DNA of 64,000 nucleotides from CAYNEO01 sp964396245 (GCA_964396245.1 CAYNEO010000005.1:60831-124830), one strand, 5' to 3'. Positions 32,131 through 41,896 are shown, counted from the first letter of the stretch. The notes: generated by a model from the letters alone, not told the origin. Numbers and translations are program-made.

Positions 32131-32709
32131 TCAGGTTCTGCCGGCCCGGACGGCTTCTTCTTCCGAGTCAAAATGTCTTCGGAAAAAGATAGCCACGATG
32201 AGTAAATATATTATGGCACAAGTAATTGCGGCATCGGCGATATTGAACGTCCACCACCGGGTCAGGCCAAGAAAGCCAATATTAAAAAAGTCTACATCGA
32301 TAAAATCTACCACTCGTCCGAGCCTCAGCCGGTCGATAATATTTCCAATAGCGCCACCGGCGATCAGCGCCAGCGGCCAGGACAGAATTGGCCGGTTACG
32401 GTACCGATATATGTAGTAGATGATGAACGGCAGAAGTATCAGTGCGATAACGAGATAATAAGTCGAGGAGCCGAACCGTGTACCCATGGCGCCGCCAACA
32501 TTATACACCAGGGTAAACATGAGAAAATCCCCCAGAATATGCACCGATCCCCTGTTGGCGAGATTGCTGACCGCCCAGAACTTGGTGGCCTGATCGATGG
32601 CCACAACCAGTAAAAAGAGAACGATCGGCCAGAAAAGTGACTTCAGATCCTTAGCGGCCAGCTTTCTTTCCCTCTTCGGCTGATTTGCATTCGATACACA
32701 TTCTGGCAT
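32131..32709 (-). CDS. lspA: Lipoprotein signal peptidase (signal peptidase II)
   Basis: A membrane protease that cuts the signal peptide from prolipoproteins. Four hydrophobic spans are visible, with DQATKFWA after span 1, YNVGGAMG, the catalytic region GGAIGNIIDRLRLGRVVDFID and the second catalytic Asp in FNIADAAI. The frame start at 32709 overlaps dksA by 59 bases; the true start is probably later, at a non-ATG codon close to 32655-32670 behind a GAGG. Either way it is coupled to the dksA-like gene. The window encodes several of its likely substrates. Confidence 0.93.
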   Translation of the reverse strand: MPECVSNANQPKRERKLAAKDLKSLFWPIVLFLLVVAIDQATKFWAVSNLANRGSVHILGDFLMFTLVYNVGGAMGTRFGSSTYYLVIALILLPFIIYYIYRYRNRPILSWPLALIAGGAIGNIIDRLRLGRVVDFIDVDFFNIGFLGLTRWWTFNIADAAITCAIIYLLIVAIFFRRHFDSEEEAVRAGRT

Positions 32710-33034
32710 GGGGGACAGCCTGCAGGCGGGTTTTGCTTATCTGTTTACCGCAGACCACGCATTTACCGTAGGTCCCCTTTTCAATGCGATGAAGCGCTTC
32801 ATCGATATGATAGACCAGGCGGCCGGATTTGGACGCGAACATGAAAGCCATCTCCCGCTCCATATTATCCGTCCCCTGATCTGCCATATGGTATGAATAC
32901 GATGACAGATCGCCGGTCTTGTCTTTCACCGTTTGGCTGACCTGGGCGTCCATAATGATGCCCATGTCTTCCAGCAACTCCCGTTTCTTTTTCAGGAGCA
33001 ACTGGCGGTATTTTTCCAGCTCGGATTCTTTCAT
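32651..33034 (-). CDS. TraR/DksA-family zinc-finger protein
   Basis: The 127-residue protein has an N-terminal coiled-coil-like part (about 5-75) and a C-terminal four-cysteine zinc finger CVVCGK-x15-CIEC (about 92-116). This is the layout of DksA/TraR proteins that bind the RNA polymerase secondary channel. It lacks the DksA double-Asp tip as far as I can see; GTDNMEREMAF stands in that region. It sits between ileS and lspA, in tight order on the same strand. Such small DksA-like genes next to lspA are frequent in other bacteria. Confidence 0.88.
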   Translation of the reverse strand: MKESELEKYRQLLLKKKRELLEDMGIIMDAQVSQTVKDKTGDLSSYSYHMADQGTDNMEREMAFMFASKSGRLVYHIDEALHRIEKGTYGKCVVCGKQISKTRLQAVPHARMCIECKSAEEGKKAGR

Positions 33035-33048
33035 CCGTACTCTCCGCT

Positions 33049-36000
33049 TTATTCTTTTGCCACGACTATCGTCGCTTTTTCTCCGTTAATATCCCACTCA
33101 GTCCCAGCGCCCGATGTATCCGTCTTTTCGTAGTCTATCCTGTGAGCCAGTGTTTCCCGTTTGATGAACTCTTCGTATTTTACTGCCGCGGAGCGCAATC
33201 GTTCCGAAGCTTGCATGCCGACCGCGATATGGTCAGTAACCTCGAAACCGCCTCTCTTCCGCATATTCTGAATCTTGTTCACGAGCTCGCGGGCGAAACC
33301 TTCGTCGCGGAGGTCATCGGTAACCGCGGTATCAAGCGCCACTGTCACCACACCGTCGGTTTCCACCGCAAATCCTTCTTTCTCAACGCGGGAGACTTCG
33401 ATATCCGCCGGTGTCAGCGTATGAGCGCTGCCGCCGGCTTTGAACTCAAGTTCGTTGTCACGAACGAATTGGCGCACTTCGTCGGACGACAGACCGCTTA
33501 CAAAAGCGGCCGCCTTTTTGACATCGCTGCCCAAACGGGGCCCGGCCGCCTTGAAATTCAGCTTGGCTGTATAAGTGACAAAGGTTTCCAGGTCCCGGGC
33601 GGGAATGACGTCTTTGATATTCAGCTCGTCCTTGATTATCCCGATATCGTCCGCCAGCCGCGTAAACCCGCCCTGATCGGCGATACTTACCATCAGCCGC
33701 GAGAGCGGCTGCCGGACCTTCAGATTCTTCCTCGACCGGGCCGCCCGGCCGAGCCGGACAACCTTTTCTACCAGATCCATGTTTGTCTCGAGGTCGGCAT
33801 CGATCGCGGTAGAATCAGTTTCGGGATAAGCAGTCATGTGCACGGAGATCGGAAGTCCGTGAGACTCGGGATCCGCCCCGGTCAGTTCTCTCCAGACCAG
33901 TTCGGACATGAACGGCGACACCGGGGCGCTCAGTCGGCACACCCCTTCCAGGATCCGGTACAGCGTCAGGTAAGCGCGCATCTTCGATGGATCGTCTTCC
34001 TTGGCCCAGAACCGTCGGCGGTTATTGCGCACGTACCAGTTGGATAGCTCCTCGATCACAAAATGCTGGATCGCTCGCACCGGCCGCGTGATTTCATAAT
34101 CGTCGAATTGACCCGTAACTTCCTTGACGAGGCTGTTGAATTTGGAAACAATCCACCGGTCGAACCGCTCCGGCTCTCCCGCTCGCTTTTCGAGGAATGC
34201 CTCGACCGACACATCCTCGGTTTCAGCCCGCTCGAGAATTTTATCGATATTGGCATAGAGCGCGAAGAAGGAATACGTATTTCTGAGCGTATCGAAATAC
34301 TTGCGGATTACCTCGCCAAGTCCGTCGAAGTCGAATTTGGTCGGCAGCCAGGGATTCGAGGTCGACACCAGGTACCACCGCACCGGGTCGGCGCCATACG
34401 ATGCTACCGTGTCGAACGGGTCGACAACATTCCCCTTATGCTTCGACATCTTCTTGCCTTCTTTGTCAAGAATGAACTCGAGAACGATCACATTCTTGAA
34501 CGGCGGCTTGTCGTAAAGCATGGTGGAGATTGCCAGCAACGAATAGAACCAGCCGCGGGTCTGGTCGACTGCCTCGGAGATGAAGTCGGCCGGATATTTT
34601 CTCTTGAATACTTCCTGGTTTTCGAACGGGTAGTGCCACTGGGCGTAGGGCATCGCACCCGAATCAAACCAGACATCGATCAGCTCCGGAACGCGTGTCA
34701 TGGTCTGGCCGCACTCACATGTCAGCTTGATCTCGTCGATCATCGGGCGGTGCAGGTCGAGATCTTCCGGGACATTGATACCTTCCCTTCGAAGTTCCTC
34801 AATGCTGCCGACGGCCTTCTGCGACGTGCAGCGGGGATCGTCGCATACCCAGATTGGAAGCGGCGTGCCCCAGAACCGCTCGCGGGAGAGTGCCCAGTCG
34901 ACATTGTTCTCCAGCCAGTTCTGCATGCGGCCGCTGCGGATATCATCCGGATGCCAGTTAATCGCGTTGTTGTTCCTGATCAACTGATCCTTGAATTCGG
35001 TGGTACGGATATACCACGACTCCCGCGCGATATAGATCAGCGGCGTGTCGCATCGCCAGCAAAACGGATAATTGTGCTCGTAAATCTCTTTCTTGAACAG
35101 TTTACCGGCGGCCTTCAAATCCTTGAGGATAACAGGATCGGCATCCTTGATGAACATTCCCTCGTACGGCGGAGCGTCGTCCTTGAAAATGCCGTTGGCC
35201 TCGATCGCCTGGAGCACCGGCAATCCGTACTTCTTTCCGACCTCGTAGTCATCGGCGCCGAACCCCGGTGCGATATGAACGATACCGGTGCCGTCCTCGA
35301 GCGTCACAAAATCGGCCGTGATAATATAAAAGGCCTTATCCGCCTGATTCTTGTAGAAGTCGAACAGCGGGATATACTTGCGACCTTCGAAGTCTCTGCC
35401 CTTGTAGCGCTTGATCGCGTTCCTGGGTTCACCGAGAACCGGCTCCACCAGCGCCTCGGCAAGCACGAGCTTCTCGCCGTCGTGCTCCACCATCACGTAA
35501 TCGGCATCCGGCTTCATGCAGAGGGCGGCGTTCGACGGCAACGTCCAGGGAGTGGTGGTCCACACCAGGTAAGAAAAATCTTCCTGCGCGTCCTTCACTT
35601 TGACATACACCGAGGGATCGCGCACCTCCTCGTAGCCCTGCGCAACTTCATGACTGGACAGCGCCGTCCCGCATCGAGGACAATACGCCGTCGTCTTGTA
35701 TCCCTTGTAAAGAAGGCTCCGGTCGTAGAGATTTTTAAGAATCCACCAGACCGATTCGATATACTCATTTCTGAGCGTTACGTAGGCATCATCGAGGTCG
35801 AGCCAGTAACCGATACGGCGGGTAATTTCATTCCACTGTTCCAGATACTTGAATACCGATTCGCGGCACTTCTGGTTGAATTTTGCTACTCCGTATTCGA
35901 TTACCTGGTGTTTGCTTTCGAGCTTGAGCGCTTTTTCAACCTCGATTTCTACCGGCAAACCGTGCGTATCCCACCCGGCTTTACGGTCTACCCGGTAGCC

Positions 36001-36228
36001 ACGCATGTACTTGTACCGGCAGACGAGATCCTTCACAGTCCGGGAGATGACGTGGTGGATACCCGGTTTTCCGTTCGCCGTCGGCGGTCCCTCGTAAAAG
36101 ATGAACTGGGGACGGTCTTTGGCGAGCTCATTCGCCTTTTGGAAAACGTTATTTTTGTCCCAGAAATCAAGAATCCGCAGTTCAGCTTCCGGGAGGGAGA
36201 ATTTATCTTTTAAGACATCAAATTTCAT
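33049..36228 (-). CDS. ileS: Isoleucyl-tRNA synthetase
   Basis: The ATG at 36228 (AAGGAAA nine bases before it) gives a 1059-residue class Ia synthetase. The HIGH-type motif is PTANGKPGIHH (49-59), with GIHH in place of HIGH, as seen in Bacteroidetes-type IleRS. The KMSKS loop is KKMSKHKGN in the second third. The editing domain includes WTTTPWTLPSNAAL, and a C-terminal extension beyond the anticodon-binding domain makes the protein long. It charges tRNA-Ile. The frame is open upstream to 36288 but without family similarity. It is the first gene of the ileS-dksA-lspA unit. Confidence 0.96.
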   Translation of the reverse strand: MKFDVLKDKFSLPEAELRILDFWDKNNVFQKANELAKDRPQFIFYEGPPTANGKPGIHHVISRTVKDLVCRYKYMRGYRVDRKAGWDTHGLPVEIEVEKALKLESKHQVIEYGVAKFNQKCRESVFKYLEQWNEITRRIGYWLDLDDAYVTLRNEYIESVWWILKNLYDRSLLYKGYKTTAYCPRCGTALSSHEVAQGYEEVRDPSVYVKVKDAQEDFSYLVWTTTPWTLPSNAALCMKPDADYVMVEHDGEKLVLAEALVEPVLGEPRNAIKRYKGRDFEGRKYIPLFDFYKNQADKAFYIITADFVTLEDGTGIVHIAPGFGADDYEVGKKYGLPVLQAIEANGIFKDDAPPYEGMFIKDADPVILKDLKAAGKLFKKEIYEHNYPFCWRCDTPLIYIARESWYIRTTEFKDQLIRNNNAINWHPDDIRSGRMQNWLENNVDWALSRERFWGTPLPIWVCDDPRCTSQKAVGSIEELRREGINVPEDLDLHRPMIDEIKLTCECGQTMTRVPELIDVWFDSGAMPYAQWHYPFENQEVFKRKYPADFISEAVDQTRGWFYSLLAISTMLYDKPPFKNVIVLEFILDKEGKKMSKHKGNVVDPFDTVASYGADPVRWYLVSTSNPWLPTKFDFDGLGEVIRKYFDTLRNTYSFFALYANIDKILERAETEDVSVEAFLEKRAGEPERFDRWIVSKFNSLVKEVTGQFDDYEITRPVRAIQHFVIEELSNWYVRNNRRRFWAKEDDPSKMRAYLTLYRILEGVCRLSAPVSPFMSELVWRELTGADPESHGLPISVHMTAYPETDSTAIDADLETNMDLVEKVVRLGRAARSRKNLKVRQPLSRLMVSIADQGGFTRLADDIGIIKDELNIKDVIPARDLETFVTYTAKLNFKAAGPRLGSDVKKAAAFVSGLSSDEVRQFVRDNELEFKAGGSAHTLTPADIEVSRVEKEGFAVETDGVVTVALDTAVTDDLRDEGFARELVNKIQNMRKRGGFEVTDHIAVGMQASERLRSAAVKYEEFIKRETLAHRIDYEKTDTSGAGTEWDINGEKATIVVAKE

Positions 36229-36707
36229 CGCGATCGTTTCCTTTACAGCCGAATAATGTAGCCACCATGTGGATAAATGTAAAGACATTTTACTCCCCGG
36301 TAGTTCCCGCTGCCGATTGAGTGGCGATGGGCGGCATCTCAGTCAATTCTGCCCCGCCGCCGGTCGATGGTTGCGGAATTCATCGCGACGCGATCGGCAC
36401 TTCTCAAAGTCACTCGAATTCAGCGACCATTTTCCCATCAAGCATGAACTGCACGAACGGGACAAGCCCGTCAGTCATCCCGTCCAATTGGGACACCCGG
36501 TGTAATTCTATATCTGAATGGGATAGTTTCGAAATTAGTTAAGTTATTTCAGGGTAAGCGGATGAGCCCGTATCGGATAGCTAAGACACCGTCAGTAATG
36601 AGATCAGGAGCCGTCACAAACCAGCTTTAGCGGATACGCTCCGCGTGATCATTATCTTGTCTGACAACAATGCCTTACGTCAGATTTGAAAGAAACAGGC
36701 CGGTGGA
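36229..36707. other. 479-bp intergenic region upstream of ileS
   Basis: No gene, repeat or tRNA recognised. It should contain the ileS promoter and possibly a leader. I looked for a T-box on the minus strand and saw no conserved T-box sequence. Confidence 0.4.
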
Positions 36708-37007
36708 CTATGGCACCCAGATCGATTTGGTGATCACGATCTCTGCTTTGCTGGGAAGAGTCAGCGGTTTCTCTGACACGCAGTAAAAAAACAGGCCTTT
36801 GTAATTGGTCAAGTATTGCGGTTTTTTCTTCAAAAAGCCGGTCTGTCCCACGGCAATCAGCGGTTCGTCCATCCGCGCGAGAATCTTCATGAACTGGTCC
36901 GGCGCTATTTTGACAATTGCCCCCGACGCTTTAAGTGCGTTGGCCACGGCCGCCGCAGCCGCCGCCGCGCCAGCCGCGCCGGCGCCGTAACTGTACTCTC
37001 GTATCAT
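36708..37007 (-). CDS. Small uncharacterised protein with Ala/Gly-rich N-terminus
   Basis: A 99-residue protein. The N-terminus is YGAGAAGAAAAAAAVANALKASGAI (quoted in part: GAAAAAAAVANALKA), likely one helix. A conserved-looking domain follows: IVKIAPDQFMKIL, EPLIAVGQTG, YLTNYKGLFFY and SKAEIVITKSIWVP. I recall similar short proteins in many bacteria, always without a known function. The ending IWVP/IWIP is a family trait. It is monocistronic, facing away from the HD-GYP gene. Confidence 0.65.
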   Translation of the reverse strand: MIREYSYGAGAAGAAAAAAAVANALKASGAIVKIAPDQFMKILARMDEPLIAVGQTGFLKKKPQYLTNYKGLFFYCVSEKPLTLPSKAEIVITKSIWVP

Positions 37008-37252
37008 GCTCTTGCCTCCGTCGTATATCTCTCAGTATTACTTCGATCAGGCATGAAAATTCACAGTATTCGAGACTCACTCATCTCAAGTAAAGTCGCC
37101 GTCGCCGCACAATCAACTTTTTATCGCTTGCGACTTGGGTTTCACGTATTAGTTTAGTAGTGGATGTTGATGATTAACAAGGGCGATGATTTCAGTCCAG
37201 CATTGAGCACGCGTTGATTCGGCAGGGTGAGGGATCTGAGAGGTGATCCAAA

Positions 37253-38242
37253 TTGCCGATGAACAAACCTGACATAACCGACAAGATCCGGAAAAAAGCA
37301 GGCGTCGCGCGGCTGCGAAACGCCATGGTGGCCAGTCTGCGTGAAATGATGGCCAACAAGCCGCCCGATGTCGACCGGGAAAAGTGTTTTGCCGATGCCG
37401 CCGACCGGGTGCTCGAAGTGCTTCGCTCGGAACTGTTCGAGGAAGCACTGGAGCCGGCGACTGAACTCGAAGAAGCACAGGCACAGGCAAAGGCAGAGCA
37501 TGTTGCGGGCGATTTCGACCGTATCGTGAAACAGGTTGTCTCCGATGTCCGTACCGGTTACCTGGTCAGCAACCTCCAGATGATGAAAGCCCTCGGCAGT
37601 GCTATTGCCGAGCGCGACGCCGGCGACAGCGGGCACAACCTGAAGGTCACGTTATATTCGGCCAAGCTCGGTGAAGAGGTCGGTCTCGACCAGGATCAGA
37701 TGCAGGCGCTCATCAAGGGCTCATTCCTTCACGATATCGGCAAGATCAGCATCAGCGACGCCATCCTCTTGAAACCGGACCGCTTGACCAGAGATGAAAC
37801 TACCAAGATGCATAACCATGTGCTCTTCGGCGCCCACATCCTCAAAGAAGTGAAGTGGCTGGAAGATGCCACCGACGTCGTTATGTTCCACCACGAACAC
37901 TGGGATGGAACCGGCTACCTGTCCGGCCTGTCACGGGAAAAGATCCCGCTGAACGCCCGCATATTTACCATTGTGGACGTGTTCGACGCTCTCACGTCTG
38001 GTCGCCCCTACAAACAGGCCTATTCGTACGATCAGACCATGGAATATCTGCACAGCAATAGCGGCACTTTGTTCGATCCGAATCTTCTGGAGACATTCTC
38101 GAAGATATCTCGCGAATTATATGAACAGATAGCCATGCGCGACCAGTATCAGCTGGATAAGCTCATTCATGAGATGATCATCAACCACTTCAATATCGAC
38201 CTTGCCGACACAAGGCTGAAATCCAAGTACAGTATACTGTAG
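37253..38242 (+). CDS. HD-GYP-domain protein with altered GYP motif
   Basis: A 329-residue protein. The N-terminal 110 residues are helical, rich in Ala and Glu, and unlike known sensor domains. The HD-GYP domain follows with H160-D161 (LHDIGKISISDA), H213-H214 (HHEHWDGTGYL) and the conserved DVFDALTSGRPYK. HD-GYP proteins break down cyclic di-GMP, but the name-giving GYP is GYL here (221-223). The start is either TTG at 37253 (GAGAGGTGA six bases upstream) or ATG at 37259. Activity is likely but the motif change should be noted. Confidence 0.87.
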   Translation: MPMNKPDITDKIRKKAGVARLRNAMVASLREMMANKPPDVDREKCFADAADRVLEVLRSELFEEALEPATELEEAQAQAKAEHVAGDFDRIVKQVVSDVRTGYLVSNLQMMKALGSAIAERDAGDSGHNLKVTLYSAKLGEEVGLDQDQMQALIKGSFLHDIGKISISDAILLKPDRLTRDETTKMHNHVLFGAHILKEVKWLEDATDVVMFHHEHWDGTGYLSGLSREKIPLNARIFTIVDVFDALTSGRPYKQAYSYDQTMEYLHSNSGTLFDPNLLETFSKISRELYEQIAMRDQYQLDKLIHEMIINHFNIDLADTRLKSKYSIL

Positions 38243-38273
38243 CTGCCCCGGGGTGCACTGTTATGACAGGGGA

Positions 38274-39044
38274 ATGTCTACACAACCCGAAATAGATCAA
38301 CACATCGCTTCCAAGTCCGGCAAGGTATCGGCAATCTTCGGCTCTCTCGAGCTGGAGAACCCCGGCACTATCCTCGACATTGCGACGGGGGACGCGGTAG
38401 TACCCATGGTGCTCCGCCGGAATTTTCCCGATGCGACGATACTGGCTGTCGATCGCGATATCACCTTCGCCTCGAAGCTCTTAGCCACGAGAAACGTTCG
38501 CGGCGTAACCCTCCTTGAGCGCGATGTTGCGGCCACCGGCCTTCAAGAGGACTCAGTCGATCTGGTAATCCTGTATCAGGTTTTGCATCACCTTTCAGAG
38601 CAAAGCGCTCCTAAATGTCTCCGTGAAGCTGCCAGAGTGCTCAAATTGACCGGGAGGATGGTCGTTGTCGAATCATCTATTGAGTCACTCGATCCACAAC
38701 AGACAGTATGGCTTGAGTTGCATCGACTGGAAGCGGACATCGACGGGGCGCTGGAAAAACAGGGGGAGAAAATGAGGTCGAGGACCGATATCGAAAGTCT
38801 CCTTCAATGCACCGGCTTCACCGCAGGATGCCGCCGGGACTTTGCCGAATTCGTGGACGATATTTCTTCACAAAGTATCGGAAAGCTGGAACAGGAGCTG
38901 CGCGCAGCTGTGGCCAAGCTCCCCGAAAGGAAGAGAATGGATATCGATCAGAGATTGACTGAACTGCTGTCCATCGCACGTCGAGATGGGGCAACGACTC
39001 TGCCTTCATATGCCTTTGTCGCTACCCTTTCTCATAATTCATAA
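38274..39044 (+). CDS. SAM-dependent methyltransferase (class I)
   Basis: A 256-residue protein from the ATG at 38274 (a GTG at 38253 is an alternative start). The SAM-binding core has ILDIATGDAVVPMVLRR (about 34-50), a VDRDITFASKL segment, DLVILYQVLHHLSE and a RVLKLTGRMVVVES strand. This layout is typical of small-molecule methyltransferases of the UbiE/type-11 kind. Substrate unknown. It lies 31 bases after the HD-GYP gene on the same strand. Confidence 0.75.
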   Translation: MSTQPEIDQHIASKSGKVSAIFGSLELENPGTILDIATGDAVVPMVLRRNFPDATILAVDRDITFASKLLATRNVRGVTLLERDVAATGLQEDSVDLVILYQVLHHLSEQSAPKCLREAARVLKLTGRMVVVESSIESLDPQQTVWLELHRLEADIDGALEKQGEKMRSRTDIESLLQCTGFTAGCRRDFAEFVDDISSQSIGKLEQELRAAVAKLPERKRMDIDQRLTELLSIARRDGATTLPSYAFVATLSHNS

Positions 39045-39063
39045 TTCCCGTAGCAGCCGAAAA

Positions 39064-39729
39064 TCACTTCCTCCGCAGCCACGCCATGTTGGCCTGGTGC
39101 GGACCGCGTTTACCGGAAACTTCAACGGTGGTTAATTCCAGAATATCGAAATGCGGGGAGAACAAATCGCGCAGTTCTTGCTCGGACGAGAAATACAACC
39201 TCGTCCCGATCGTGGTGTCGCGATATTTCCCGTGCCCGCCGAATGAGCTGTCCTTCTCGCTGAAACAAAGCGACAGGTAGGTGGCGCCGGGCTTCAAAAC
39301 CCGATGCACGTTGCGAACATAAGCAGGGCGATCTCCGGGGAAGATATGATGAAGTAATTCCCAGTCGTAGCCGAATTCAAAGCTCTCCACAAATTCGCCG
39401 ACATCACCGAGCAGGTCGACAACCGCAAATCGACACGTCGTCGCCTCTCTCGCCGCCAGCTCCCGGGCATATTTGATTGCCTCGGTGCTGATATCCAGAC
39501 CGGTCATTTCGAACCCCTGCCGGGCCATCCAGACCGCGTAATTGCCGGCGCCGCAGCCGAGATCGACTGCCTTGCACGGTTTGATCCGCCCGGTTTTCAC
39601 GGCATCGACCAGAAGACGCGGCGGCTCGGAAACATTCCACGGAATCTTCTCGAGCGGCATTTCGCGGTAGATCTGTTCCATCTGCTCGCGAATATCTATG
39701 GAATTGTTATCGTGGTGCTCTTTCATCAA
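39064..39729 (-). CDS. SAM-dependent methyltransferase (class I)
   Basis: A 221-residue methyltransferase with motif I VDLGCGAGNYAVWMAR (about 56-71), GLDISTEAIKYA, and VHRVLKPGATYLSLCFSE. The N-terminus IPWNVSEPPRLLVDAV is of the thiopurine/tellurite-resistance-like type, which often acts on small toxic compounds. Substrate not assigned. It is convergent with the methyltransferase to its left and shares no close similarity with it. Confidence 0.8.
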   Translation of the reverse strand: MMKEHHDNNSIDIREQMEQIYREMPLEKIPWNVSEPPRLLVDAVKTGRIKPCKAVDLGCGAGNYAVWMARQGFEMTGLDISTEAIKYARELAAREATTCRFAVVDLLGDVGEFVESFEFGYDWELLHHIFPGDRPAYVRNVHRVLKPGATYLSLCFSEKDSSFGGHGKYRDTTIGTRLYFSSEQELRDLFSPHFDILELTTVEVSGKRGPHQANMAWLRRK

Positions 39730-39775
39730 AATATCGGTATATACTGCCTATGGAATGCCAGGGACCAGGGAGAAT

Positions 39776-40261
39776 TCAGGCGTATTTTTTTATCATGTCG
39801 TTGATGACCGCCATGTGACCCTTCTCGAACCGAGCCATATCTTCGAACACTTTTTTACCCTCGGGGGAATCCTGACGTTGCATCTCCCGGATATACAGGC
39901 TGTGGGCATCCTCTTCAAGACGATACGCAATATCAAGGATTTTACGGACACTATCCGCAGCCCGTACCTGCTCGATCAGTTCTTTGTGTCGGGGAGACAT
40001 ATCCTCTTCCGGTTCGGGCAGCCCTTCCATTTTCATGACATCGGCCGTGCTCACCCAGTGCTCACTTTTTATGAGGGAGTGATGCTGTCGCTCGAGAATA
40101 TGGAAATGATTCTTCTCTTCGTACGCCAATTTCTCGAGAACATCCTTGAATTGCGCTGCTTCGGATTTCTTTGCGGCTTCGAGATAGAAGATATAGGCGG
40201 CCACTTCGGCCTGAATACCAAACGAAAGAGCCTGCAGGACATCGGGGTTAACGGGGGTCAT
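39776..40261 (-). CDS. Rubrerythrin-like ferritin-fold protein
   Basis: The ATG at 40261 (AAGGAA seven bases upstream) gives 161 residues that form one four-helix ferritin-like domain. The carboxylate/His metal ligands are visible: Glu in IQAEVAAYIFY, EExxH in YEEKNHFHIL, Glu in RLEEDAHSLY and FEKGH. This is the di-iron pattern of rubrerythrin. The C-terminal rubredoxin domain is absent. It probably helps remove peroxide or stores iron. No oxidative-stress partner is next to it. Confidence 0.85.
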   Translation of the reverse strand: MTPVNPDVLQALSFGIQAEVAAYIFYLEAAKKSEAAQFKDVLEKLAYEEKNHFHILERQHHSLIKSEHWVSTADVMKMEGLPEPEEDMSPRHKELIEQVRAADSVRKILDIAYRLEEDAHSLYIREMQRQDSPEGKKVFEDMARFEKGHMAVINDMIKKYA

Positions 40262-40464
40262 GGTGTGTTCCTTTTTTCGTTCGCTGTCTGATCGTTTATG
40301 GTCGGAAAGTACAAAGCCACACCCCATTGGTCAAGAATAGCTTGCGGGCACTCTCGAATTTCGAGACGGTTGCCCGAAAAACAAAAGTAGACTGAAAAGA
40401 TTCGGGGTCCTGCCGATAACATTCAGCACGGGAACGAATTGATAAACAAGCTGAAGGGGCAGTA

Positions 40465-41598
40465 ATGGAATTGTACGACTTTTTTGCAGGCGTAGCTGAC
40501 AGCTTTCGAAACCACTATCTGGCTCTGGCTCAACGGACATCTCCGCTATCGTCGCTAAAGATGATCGAAGCACCCGACACAACCGATACGACCGGAGTTG
40601 CCGGTCCGTCCGACAGTTATGAGCCGGACAATGCGGACGAGCCCGTTACGTATGATCGACCCACGGCAGAGCTTCGCGTTCAACAAGATAGCACTCAACC
40701 GGCCAGGGGAACCGATAACGAGCAGACCCCAGCCGTTCCGTCGGACTCGGAGGCCGCCTATTATTATCGCCGTGAAGCCCGTCTGGACTACGCCCTCAAC
40801 CTCCAGTTTGACCTCTCAACATTTATGCAGACAGTGGAAGAGCTATCGGAAGGCGACACCGGGGTAATAGAGCAGTTCGCTGCTCTCGGTTTCGGTCTGT
40901 CAGCTGCTTTTGATATCTCCGGCAAGGAATCGATAAAGTCAAATGTCGGCGATGAAAGTACCAAAGTTATTGGTCGCCAGAGGACCATGGCAAACGCCAG
41001 GCAGTTGAGACAGTTTGCCGCACAGGGCAGCGATTTCGATATGGCGACTTTCTCCCGTGAGGCGCTGAAGGTTCGGCGGTCACTGAAGGTCGATGTCCAC
41101 AAAAATCACAGCCGCGCCGTAAACAAGTTTGCTCTTCGGTACCGGCTCGATAATCGTTTTGCGATGGGTTTCGCAAACCGGTTCAATGTCCAGACGCAAC
41201 AGGTGGCAGAACGGGCCCCGGACTCCGTCGCCAGATATCTTGATACGGCCGGTGATCTCGCCCTGAAGGGCGGAAATCAGACCATGGCCGCGTTTTTCGA
41301 TGCTGTTGACGGATATCTCGGCGAGACAAAAGCGCAGGTAAGCGACCTCGTGAACACGTTTCTGAGGCAGGCGGCTGAAGAACTCGGGTTTTCAGACAGC
41401 GCTGTCGAGGCGACGGCGAGCCAGCTGACTGACTCGATAGAGAGTTTTTTTACACGGGTAGCCGCGGCGGTTGACGGTATCGAGAATAGATTTATCGCCG
41501 GGCCGTCGGATTCGACTCCGCCGGCTTCAGACAGCACGGTTCCGCTCGCGGCTGACTCGCCGGAATCGCGCGAGACCGGGTATATCACGGTAGCCTGA
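40465..41598 (+). CDS. Protein of unknown function, helical with acidic Ser/Thr/Pro-rich N-terminal part
   Basis: A 377-residue protein with a good SD (AAGGGG). Residues about 30-95 are low complexity, rich in Asp, Thr, Pro and Ser. Residues about 100-345 look mostly helical, with no signal peptide or membrane segment. The tail (350-377) is again disordered, with repeats of SDS/ADS. I recognise no domain; the helical part loosely recalls proteins of flagellar or surface systems, but this is not support for a function. It is followed by a second small unknown gene. Confidence 0.55.
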   Translation: MELYDFFAGVADSFRNHYLALAQRTSPLSSLKMIEAPDTTDTTGVAGPSDSYEPDNADEPVTYDRPTAELRVQQDSTQPARGTDNEQTPAVPSDSEAAYYYRREARLDYALNLQFDLSTFMQTVEELSEGDTGVIEQFAALGFGLSAAFDISGKESIKSNVGDESTKVIGRQRTMANARQLRQFAAQGSDFDMATFSREALKVRRSLKVDVHKNHSRAVNKFALRYRLDNRFAMGFANRFNVQTQQVAERAPDSVARYLDTAGDLALKGGNQTMAAFFDAVDGYLGETKAQVSDLVNTFLRQAAEELGFSDSAVEATASQLTDSIESFFTRVAAAVDGIENRFIAGPSDSTPPASDSTVPLAADSPESRETGYITVA

Positions 41599-41656
41599 AC
41601 TGGGGGGTTGCAGAAAACGCAGTCTTTTTCTATACTAACCATGAAGGAAGGACAAC

Positions 41657-41896
41657 ATGCGAATACACAACGGCAGCAGTGAAAACACACTCCCCGAAGT
41701 CTCGATCTACCTGACTACTTACGAGGCGGCCCGCTTGCACACCATGCTCGGCAATATGCTGCAGGATGTGCGCGTTCAGGATTTTAGTGTGAGCGACGAC
41801 GGGTTGGAAAGTACTCTCCGATTCCGCCTGTACTCCGAACAGGAAGCCGCACGTAAAAGCTCCTCGCTTCCGGATTCTCCTGAGGGCGACCGGTAA
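41657..41896 (+). CDS. Small protein of unknown function
   Basis: A 79-residue protein with a strong SD (AAGGAAGG six bases before ATG). It seems to form a small alpha/beta unit (VSIYLTTYEAARLHTMLGNML, then LESTLRFRLYS), ending in a disordered tail. It lies 58 bases after the 377-residue unknown gene, likely co-transcribed. No similarity recognised. Confidence 0.6.
   Translation: MRIHNGSSENTLPEVSIYLTTYEAARLHTMLGNMLQDVRVQDFSVSDDGLESTLRFRLYSEQEAARKSSSLPDSPEGDR

Noticed and set aside
34063..36213. 716-residue plus-strand open frame
   Set aside because: Antisense of ileS. Long shadows are common in this codon usage; no motif is visible.
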